The translations under genes and the position numbers were made by a program. From the NCBI GenBank assembly GCA_002291955.1, contig DBBA01000174.1, positions 1 to 13,013 of the forward strand: a stretch of DNA of 13,013 nucleotides, written 5' to 3'. This document shows positions 6,579 through 12,153 of the stretch, in pieces (the first letter of the stretch is position 1; every line of letters begins with the position of its first letter). The DNA is from Rhodobacteraceae bacterium UBA996 (GTDB lineage Bacteria > Pseudomonadota > Alphaproteobacteria > Rhodobacterales > Rhodobacteraceae). The notes under the pieces were generated by a model, which saw only the letters and a program-made list of their open reading frames with translations, had not been told where the DNA came from and did not search any database.

Positions 6579-7294
6579 TGGCCGATTTCCTTCTGATCCA
6601 CGGCTCCTGCCACGGGGCCTGGTGCTGGCGCGACGTGATCCCCAAGCTTGCCGCCCGGGGCCACGCCGCCCGCGCCATCGACCTGCCGGGGCATGGGCAG
6701 GACCCGACGCCCGTCAACGACGTCACGCTCGACGGTTACGCCCGCGCGATCCTTGCCGCGCTCCACGGCCCCACTATCGTCGTCGGCCATTCGATGGGCG
6801 GCTTCCCGATCACCCGCGCGGCCGACCTCGACCCGACGCGCATCGCGCACCTGATCTACCTCTGCGCCTACGTCCCCCTCGGCGGCACCTCGCTCGCCGA
6901 CCAGCGCCGCCGGGCCCCGCGCCAGCCGCTGCTCCCCGCCATCCGCCGCGCGGCGGACGGGCGGTCCTTCACCATCGACCCCGCCATGGCGCGCGACGTG
7001 TTCTACCACGACTGCGACGCGGACACCGCCGCCTGGGCGACCCGGCACCTCGGCCCGCAGGCCGTGGCGCCCCAGGAAACCCCCTTCACCCCCGGTCCCC
7101 ACGTCGCCACCATCCCCCGCGACTATATCCTGTGCGACGACGACCGCACCATCCCGCCCGAATACCAGGCCACGATGACGGCCCACTGGCCCCCGGGCAG
7201 CGTCCACCACCTTCCCTGCGGGCACTCGCCCTTCCTCGCCTGCCCCGCTAGGCTGGCCGAAACGCTCGCTCGCATCGCGGAACCCCACGCATGA
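6578..7294 (+). CDS. alpha/beta hydrolase, methylesterase/hydroxynitrile lyase-like
   Basis: The 238-residue protein resembles the plant-type methylesterase/hydroxynitrile lyase branch of alpha/beta hydrolases and its bacterial relatives. FLLIHGSCHGAWCW (4-17) is the signature N terminus, DLPGHG (35-40) follows, GHSMGG carries nucleophile Ser72, CDDDRTIPPEYQ (186-197) provides the acid (probably Asp189), and PCGHSPFL carries His216. No signal peptide is seen. The gene lies between pcaG (1-base overlap) and the BKACE gene (4-base overlap), so it belongs to the operon. It is not needed for any textbook step, and PcaD is already present. It could release 4-hydroxybenzoate or protocatechuate from simple esters, or act on a pathway lactone; both are inference. 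The reading frame is open far upstream through pcaG and pcaH, but that part is a shadow. Confidence 0.88.
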   Translation: MADFLLIHGSCHGAWCWRDVIPKLAARGHAARAIDLPGHGQDPTPVNDVTLDGYARAILAALHGPTIVVGHSMGGFPITRAADLDPTRIAHLIYLCAYVPLGGTSLADQRRRAPRQPLLPAIRRAADGRSFTIDPAMARDVFYHDCDADTAAWATRHLGPQAVAPQETPFTPGPHVATIPRDYILCDDDRTIPPEYQATMTAHWPPGSVHHLPCGHSPFLACPARLAETLARIAEPHA

Positions 7295-8148
7295 CCCAAC
7301 CCTGCATCATCTGCGTCGCCATCACCGGGTCGCTGCCCACCAAGGAAAACAACCCCGCCGTCCCCATCACCATCACCGAACAGGTGGAATCGACCCACGC
7401 GGCGTTCGAGGCCGGCGCCACCATCGCCCACTGCCACGTCCGCGACGACGAGGGGAAGCCGACCTCCGACCCCGACCGCTTCGCCCGGCTAAAGGAAGGA
7501 CTGCAAAAGCACTGCCCCGGCCTGATCGTGCAACTGTCCACGGGCGGCCGGTCCGGTGCCGGACAGGCGCGCGGCGGGATGCTGCCGCTCCGCCCCGACA
7601 TGGCCTCCCTCTCGGTCGGATCGAACAACTTCCCCACCCGCGTCTACGAAAACCCGCCCGACCTGGTGGACTGGCTGGCCGGGGAAATGATCCGCTACGA
7701 CGTGAAACCGGAAATCGAGGCGTTCGACCTGTCCCACATCCTGAAGGCGCGCGAGATGTGGGATCAGGGCAAGCTGAAATCCCGCCCCTACATTCAGTTC
7801 GTCATGGGCGTGAAGAACGCCATGCCCGCCGACCGGCACGTGTTCGACTACTACATCGCCACCGTGAAGCGCCTGTTCGGGGCGGACGCGCAGTGGTGCG
7901 CCGCCGGCATCGGCCCGGAGCAGATCGTGCTGAACGAATGGTGCGTGGCGGCGGGCGGACACACGCGCACGGGGATGGAGGATAACGTGCGCCTCGACCG
8001 CCACACGCTGGCCCCATCCAACGCCGCGCTTGTCCGCCGCGTGGTGGACCTGTGCGACCGCTACGAACGGCCCGTCGCCACATGGCAGCAGGCCCGCGCG
8101 ATGCTGGGCCTGCGCGCAACGCCCGGCCCGGTCGCTGCCGCAGCCTGA
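7291..8148 (+). CDS. beta-keto acid cleavage enzyme (BKACE, formerly DUF849)
   Basis: The 285-residue protein belongs to the BKACE family, whose founding member Kce cleaves 3-keto-5-aminohexanoate with acetyl-CoA to acetoacetate and a CoA ester. HCHVRDDEGKP supplies zinc ligands His47 and His49. GHTRTGMEDN supplies Arg226, Glu230 (third zinc ligand) and Asp231 at the same numbers recalled for Kce. STGGRSG (84-90) and EIEAFDLSH (141-149) are further active-site strands of the TIM barrel. ITGSLPTKENNPAVPIT at the N terminus differs from the glycine-rich version in many family members and may mark a subfamily. The ATG overlaps the hydrolase stop by four bases, and pcaB starts 13 bp after the TGA. 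Its place in a pca operon suggests the substrate is 3-oxoadipate, giving succinyl-CoA; this is inferred, and automatic labels as a lysine-fermentation enzyme would mislead. Confidence 0.9.
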   Translation: MTQPCIICVAITGSLPTKENNPAVPITITEQVESTHAAFEAGATIAHCHVRDDEGKPTSDPDRFARLKEGLQKHCPGLIVQLSTGGRSGAGQARGGMLPLRPDMASLSVGSNNFPTRVYENPPDLVDWLAGEMIRYDVKPEIEAFDLSHILKAREMWDQGKLKSRPYIQFVMGVKNAMPADRHVFDYYIATVKRLFGADAQWCAAGIGPEQIVLNEWCVAAGGHTRTGMEDNVRLDRHTLAPSNAALVRRVVDLCDRYERPVATWQQARAMLGLRATPGPVAAAA

Positions 8149-8161
8149 TGTCAACACGCTG

Positions 8162-9487
8162 ATGCCAGCCTCCCCGCAGGACAGCGCGCTGTATGGCGGT
8201 CTCTTCGGCGATCCGTCCGTCGCGCGGCTGTTCGGCGATGCGATGGTGGTCCGTGCCATGCTGCTGGTGGAAGGCGCCTTGGCCGAGGCTCAAGGAGCGC
8301 TCGGCCTTATCCCCGAAACGTCCGCCCGCGCCATTGCCAAGGCGGCGCGCGAGGCCGAGATCGACCCCGCATCGCTGGCGACCGAGACCGCCCGCAGCGC
8401 CGTCCCCGTGCCTGCGCTGGTCGCGGCCTTCCGCGCCACGCTGGCACCGGAACACGCAGGCCATGTGCATTACGGGGCCACCTCGCAGGACATCGTCGAT
8501 ACCGCCCTGTCCCTGCGCCTGCGCGCGGCCCTCGACATCGCGGGCGACCGGCTGGACGTGCTTCTGACGGCGCTGGCCCGCCACGCCGACACCCACGCCA
8601 CCCTGCCCATGGCCGCCCGCACCTATGGGCAGGTCGCCACGCCCACCAGCTGGGGCGAGACCTGCGCCACCTGGGGCCGCCCCCTGTTGTCCCTGCGCGA
8701 CCGCCTGCCCGGCGTGCGCGCCCGCGCGCTGGCCGTTTCCCTGGGGGGTGCTGCGGGCACGCTGTCCGCCATGCAGGGGCAGGGCGCCGCCGTCCGGGCG
8801 CGCATGGCCGACGCGCTCGGCCTGACCGACCCCGGCGCGCCCTGGCACAGCGACCGAACGGGTATCGCAGACCTCGCCGCCTGGTGCGCGCAGGTCACCG
8901 CCAGCACGGCCAAGCTGGGCGCCGATCTGGTCGCGCTGACCGGATCGGGCCAGTCCGAGGTGCGGCTGGCCGACACCGGCGGCTCCTCCACCATGCCGCA
9001 AAAGGCCAACCCCGTGGGGCCGAGCGTGCTGGTCGCGCTCGGTGCCCACGCGCAGGGGCTGAACGCCACCGTGCAGGCGGCGGCGGTGCACCGGCAGGCG
9101 CGGGACGGCGGCGCGTGGCTCGCCGAATGGCTGGCGCTGCCGGGGCTGGTCCTTGCCACCACCCGGTCGCTCGCACTGGCAGGCGAGATTGCGGTGGGCA
9201 TGACCCCCGACGCGGCGCGGATGGACGCGAACCTTGACGACGGCACCGGCCTGATCTTCGCCGAGGCGCTGGTGTTCCATCTCGCCCCCACCGAAGGCCG
9301 CCCCGCCGCGCAAGCCGCTGTGACGGCCCTTTGCAAGCAGGTGGCCGCCACCGGCACACCCCTGTCCCGTCTGGCCGCCGACCGCTGGCCGGGCACGGAC
9401 CTGACCCCCGCCTTCGACCCCGTGCGGGGCCTGGGCGAGGCCCCGGCCCAAGCCCGCGCCTTCGCCGCCCGGGTGCGGGGCAAGTGA
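8162..9487 (+). CDS. pcaB: 3-carboxy-cis,cis-muconate cycloisomerase
   Basis: The 441-residue protein is a fumarase/aspartase-superfamily member that cyclises 3-carboxy-cis,cis-muconate to 4-carboxymuconolactone, the PcaC substrate. HYGATSQDIVDTA (103-115) and RTYGQVATPTSWG (153-165) are two conserved superfamily regions, and GGSSTMPQKANPVGP (273-287) is the flexible signature loop. The length fits PcaB of proteobacteria (about 350-450). The ATG at 8162 gives the typical short N terminus; the open frame upstream lies over BKACE and shows no family sequence. No good Shine-Dalgarno is visible, so translation may depend on the BKACE stop 13 bp upstream. It is the last gene of the operon, separated from pcaHG by two non-canonical genes. 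Confidence 0.95.
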   Translation: MPASPQDSALYGGLFGDPSVARLFGDAMVVRAMLLVEGALAEAQGALGLIPETSARAIAKAAREAEIDPASLATETARSAVPVPALVAAFRATLAPEHAGHVHYGATSQDIVDTALSLRLRAALDIAGDRLDVLLTALARHADTHATLPMAARTYGQVATPTSWGETCATWGRPLLSLRDRLPGVRARALAVSLGGAAGTLSAMQGQGAAVRARMADALGLTDPGAPWHSDRTGIADLAAWCAQVTASTAKLGADLVALTGSGQSEVRLADTGGSSTMPQKANPVGPSVLVALGAHAQGLNATVQAAAVHRQARDGGAWLAEWLALPGLVLATTRSLALAGEIAVGMTPDAARMDANLDDGTGLIFAEALVFHLAPTEGRPAAQAAVTALCKQVAATGTPLSRLAADRWPGTDLTPAFDPVRGLGEAPAQARAFAARVRGK

Positions 9488-9511
9488 CCCGCGCCGCGCC
9501 CCGGAGCCGGG

Positions 9512-9527
9512 TTAACAAAAGCCTAAC
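9512..9527. promoter_or_regulatory. CtrA-like binding site
   Basis: TTAAC-N6-CTAAC differs by one base from the TTAAC-N6-TTAAC form of the alphaproteobacterial CtrA box. It lies 25 bp past pcaB and about 80 bp before the EamA gene. A single short match is weak evidence. Confidence 0.25.
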
Positions 9528-9565
9528 GTGCACAGTGTTTCCTTATAGATATCAGGGACTTGACC

Positions 9566-9587
9566 GTTTGTGCACATGTGCACAAAC
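9566..9587. promoter_or_regulatory. perfect 22-bp palindrome upstream of EamA gene
   Basis: The segment is a perfect two-fold palindrome with core TGTGCACATGTGCACA and outer arms GTT/AAC. It ends 21 bp before the ATG at 9609. A further GTGCAC lies at 9528-9533. No T-run follows on either strand, so it is not a normal terminator. It looks like a dimeric repressor or activator site; the regulator family is unknown. Confidence 0.55.
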
Positions 9588-9608
9588 CCCCGGTCCGGGC
9601 CACCAGCC

Positions 9609-10457
9609 ATGAAACTGGCCGCCCTGACCGCCCTCGTCCTGATCGCCTTCGCGGCCAATTCCCTGTTGAACCGGGCCGCCCTGGCGGGTGACCTCGCAGG
9701 CCCCGCCGCCTTCGCCGCCCTCCGGCTGACGGCCGGGGCCGCGGTCCTGTTCCTCCTGGCCCGCACCCGCGGCCCGGTGCCGTTCCGGGCGCCCCGCAGG
9801 CTGTGGCAGGCGGCAGGGCTTCTGGCCTACATGTGGGGGTTTTCCTTTGCCTATGTCACGCTTGATGCGGGGATCGGCGCGCTGATCCTGTTCGGGGGCG
9901 TCCAGGTCCTGATGTTCGCCGCCGCCGTGGGGACGGGCGAGCTTGTCCCCGCTCGGCGCTGGATCGGCACATCAGTCGCCTTCGGCGGACTCGTGTTGCT
10001 CCTGTGGCCCGCAGGCGCCGCCGCTCCGAGTGCCTTGGGCGCCGCGCTGATGGCGACCGCGGCCGCGGGCTGGGCCGCCTACACCTGGCTCGGTCGCGGG
10101 GGGACCGATCCGCTGGGCGCGACGGCCGCCAACTTCGCGCTGGCGGCCCTGCCCGCCGTCCTGCTGGCGGGGGTCGCCTTCGACGGCCTCACCCCCGCAG
10201 GAGCGATGCTCGCCGTGATCTCGGGCGCCGTCACCTCGGGCCTCGGCTACGCCCTGTGGTACGCCGTCCTGCCCCGCCTTCCGTCCACCACCGCCGCCCT
10301 CGCCCAGCTTCTGGTGCCGGTGATCGCGGTGGCGGGCGGGGTGGTCCTGCTGGCCGAACCCCTGACCCTGCGGATCGTGCTGGCGGGGGCGCTGGTGGTG
10401 GCGGGCGTGGCCGCGGGGGTGATCCCCTATCGCACCACACGCTCCAGGGGATCATAG
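9609..10457 (+). CDS. EamA-family (DMT superfamily) transporter
   Basis: The 282-residue protein is almost entirely hydrophobic, with about ten predicted membrane segments in two five-helix halves, as in EamA/RhaT-type drug/metabolite exporters of the inner membrane. Recognisable family stretches include FAANSLLNRAAL near the N terminus, LDAGIGALILFGGVQ in the first half, and LPSTTAALAQLLVPV followed by LLAEPLT in the second. The start at 9609 begins a hydrophobic helix; an in-frame GTG at 9570 would place translation inside the 22-bp palindrome and add a polar tail, so it is disfavoured. No clear Shine-Dalgarno is present. The C terminus overlaps the convergent NUDIX gene by 31 bp. The substrate cannot be deduced. 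Nearness to the pca operon does not prove an aromatic substrate, since a 121-bp regulatory-looking spacer separates them. Confidence 0.9.
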   Translation: MKLAALTALVLIAFAANSLLNRAALAGDLAGPAAFAALRLTAGAAVLFLLARTRGPVPFRAPRRLWQAAGLLAYMWGFSFAYVTLDAGIGALILFGGVQVLMFAAAVGTGELVPARRWIGTSVAFGGLVLLLWPAGAAAPSALGAALMATAAAGWAAYTWLGRGGTDPLGATAANFALAALPAVLLAGVAFDGLTPAGAMLAVISGAVTSGLGYALWYAVLPRLPSTTAALAQLLVPVIAVAGGVVLLAEPLTLRIVLAGALVVAGVAAGVIPYRTTRSRGS

Positions 10458-10870
10458 GCCGCGCCCCCGCCATCGCCAAAGGCCGCGTCGATCAGCAGCC
10501 CCGGCTTGACCCGCAGCCCGCGCGCCTCGGCCTCGGTCACCCAGTGCCGCTCGGTGACGATCCCCTCGGGGTCGCGCCAGACCTCGGGCATGTCGCCCAC
10601 GGCCCGGCAGCGAAAGATCATCTCGACCTGGTGGAACCCCCGGTCGGGATCATGGAATTCGTTGACCAGCGCCAGCCAGTCCACCTCGACCCGCAGGCCG
10701 GTCTCCTCCCACACCTCGCGGATCAGGTTGTCATGCAGGCTGGCGTGGGGCTCCACGCCGCCCCCGGGGGCGCACCACAGGTCCGACACGCCCCCGGGGT
10801 ATGCATTGACAAGCAGCAGCCGGCCGTCCCGCAGGATCATCCCCCGGACGGCCAGCCGCACCCGCGCCAT
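10427..10870 (-). CDS. NUDIX hydrolase
   Basis: The 147-residue protein is a single NUDIX domain, a fold that hydrolyses nucleoside diphosphates linked to another group, with Mg2+ bound by the NUDIX helix. The box runs from about residue 37 to 59: Gly37, then REVWEETGL with the Arg51, Glu52, Glu55 and Glu56 that hold metal. The first Glu of the consensus (GX5E) is replaced by Ala43, while the essential Glu pair is kept. WCAPGGGVEP precedes the box as in many relatives. The ATG is 3 bp after the mscL stop, so the two genes are probably co-transcribed. The last ten codons lie opposite the end of the EamA gene. The substrate is not predictable. Confidence 0.88.
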   Translation of the reverse strand: MARVRLAVRGMILRDGRLLLVNAYPGGVSDLWCAPGGGVEPHASLHDNLIREVWEETGLRVEVDWLALVNEFHDPDRGFHQVEMIFRCRAVGDMPEVWRDPEGIVTERHWVTEAEARGLRVKPGLLIDAAFGDGGGAAYDPLERVVR

Positions 10871-10873
10871 GGA

Positions 10874-11254
10874 TCAGCCGCGCGCCTTCAGGGCATCGCG
10901 GATCTCGGCCAGCAGTTCCTCGGCCGTCGGCCCCTTTGGCGCGGGGGGCGCCTCGGGCTTCTTGCCCATCCCGGTCATCTTGTTCACCGCCTTGACGATC
11001 AGGAACACCACCCAGGCGATGATCAGGAACTTGATCACGGCGTTGATGAAGTTGCCGATCGCGAACTTCGCCTCGCCGATCGAGAAGCCCCAGGCCGAGA
11101 AGTCGATCCCGCCGATGATCATCCCGATCAGCGGGTTCACCAGGTCATCGACCAGCGACGTGACGATGGCCGTGAAGGCCGCGCCGATGATGATCCCGAC
11201 CGCAAGGTCAAGCACGTTGCCCCGCGAGATGAAGGTCTTGAATTCCTGAATCAT
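10874..11254 (-). CDS. mscL: large-conductance mechanosensitive channel MscL
   Basis: MscL is the inner-membrane homopentameric channel that opens under extreme tension and saves cells from osmotic downshock. The 126-residue protein starts with MIQEFKTFISRGNVLDLAVG, the conserved amphipathic N helix and beginning of TM1 (about 15-45). A periplasmic loop rather shorter than in E. coli follows, then TM2 (about 68-92), a KKPEAPPAPKGP linker and the C-terminal bundle helix TAEELLAEIRDALKARG. The frame is open for 30 more codons upstream, but this Met is where all family members begin, and GGGGA lies just upstream. It is divergent from the glutathione transferase gene, with a spacer of about 137 bp in which I see no convincing promoter. 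Confidence 0.97.
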   Translation of the reverse strand: MIQEFKTFISRGNVLDLAVGIIIGAAFTAIVTSLVDDLVNPLIGMIIGGIDFSAWGFSIGEAKFAIGNFINAVIKFLIIAWVVFLIVKAVNKMTGMGKKPEAPPAPKGPTAEELLAEIRDALKARG

Positions 11255-11380
11255 GTCGTCCCCACTTGGTTCCCTCGGGGCCTGTTCCCGGCGCCCGCAC
11301 AGGCGATAGCACGTCGCCGCACGCTTCACAGACTGTTTCCGCATCGCAGGCGGGCCTAACTTGGCGAAAACATGCCGAAC

Positions 11381-11394
11381 AGGAGATGTCCGTG
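11381..11394 (+). promoter_or_regulatory. ribosome binding site deciding the GST start
   Basis: AGGAG at 11381-11385 is followed at once by ATG (11386) and, two codons later in the same frame, by GTG (11392). Only the GTG has normal Shine-Dalgarno spacing. Confidence 0.55.
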
Positions 11395-12090
11395 ACCTTC
11401 CCCGACGATTTCCCGATCACCCGCCGCTGGGTGCCCGCCCATCCCGACCGGCTGCAACTGTATTCCTTCCCCACGCCGAACGGGGTGAAGGTGTCCATCG
11501 CGCTCGAGGAGACGGGCCTGCCCTACGAGGCGCACCGCGTCACGCTGGCCGATGCCGACGTGAAGTCGCCCGAGTTCCTGTCCCTGAACCCCAACAACAA
11601 GATCCCCGCAATCATCGACCCCGACGGGCCGGACGGCGAACCGCTCGCCCTGTTCGAATCCGGCGCGATCCTGATCTACCTCGCCGAGAAGACGGGCCGG
11701 CTTCTGCCCGCTGACCCGGCCGGTCGGCTGCATGCCATCCAGTGGGTGATGTTCCAGATGGGCGGCATCGGTCCGATGTTCGGGCAGATGGGCTTCTTCG
11801 TGAAGTTCGCAGGCACCGCGGTGCAGGACCCGCTGCCGCGCGACCGCTATGTGGGCGAAAGCCGCCGCTTGCTGGGTGTGCTGGAAGGGCGGCTCACGGG
11901 CCGCGACTGGCTGGTGGACGAGTTCTCGATCGCCGACATCGCGGCGGCGCCCTGGGTCAACGCGCTGGATTTCTACGGTGCGAAGCCCTTGGTGGGCTTC
12001 GACGATTTCCCGAACGTGGCCGGCTGGGTCGAACGGTTCAAGGCGCGCCCTGCCGTGCAGCGCGGCATGAACATCCCGCCGCGGGGCTGA
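11392..12090 (+). CDS. glutathione S-transferase family protein, YfcG/Nu-class-like
   Basis: The 232-residue protein has an N-terminal thioredoxin-like GST domain and a C-terminal helical domain. YSFPTPNGVKVSIALEE places Thr28 and Asn30 where YfcG-type (Nu-class) enzymes have Thr and Asn instead of the usual Tyr, Ser or Cys. These enzymes act as glutathione-dependent disulfide oxidoreductases. LNPNNKIPAI (with the cis-Pro) and LFESGAILIYLAEKTG are the glutathione-binding segments, and SIADIAAAPW lies in the second domain with its N-capping box. The start is ambiguous: AGGAG (11381-11385) abuts the ATG at 11386 with no spacing, but is 6 nt from a GTG at 11392. I therefore prefer GTG; the difference is two residues. 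The gene ends 63 bp before the convergent pheT stop. Confidence 0.92.
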   Translation: MTFPDDFPITRRWVPAHPDRLQLYSFPTPNGVKVSIALEETGLPYEAHRVTLADADVKSPEFLSLNPNNKIPAIIDPDGPDGEPLALFESGAILIYLAEKTGRLLPADPAGRLHAIQWVMFQMGGIGPMFGQMGFFVKFAGTAVQDPLPRDRYVGESRRLLGVLEGRLTGRDWLVDEFSIADIAAAPWVNALDFYGAKPLVGFDDFPNVAGWVERFKARPAVQRGMNIPPRG

Positions 12091-12153
12091 CCGCGATACT
12101 GGGTCCCGACGCTTCCCCCTCTCCCTCCGTGGGCGGGGGGGCCTTATGGCGTC

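Noticed and set aside
7802..9451. Open frame of 549 codons on the minus strand opposite BKACE and pcaB
   Set aside because: Gly/Arg/Gln-rich shadow; the opposite strand has two complete, well-conserved enzymes.
9566..9587. The 22-bp palindrome as an intrinsic terminator of the pca operon
   Set aside because: No T-run follows it on either strand and the arms leave no loop, so a DNA-binding site is more likely.
9512..9766. Small minus-strand frame of 84 codons over the EamA start and the palindrome
   Set aside because: No family motif and no ribosome binding site; the frame runs antisense to the EamA N terminus and is best read as a shadow.
10004..11359. Open frame of 451 codons on the plus strand over EamA, NUDIX and mscL
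   Set aside because: It crosses three genes recognised by their domains, and its translation shows no domain.
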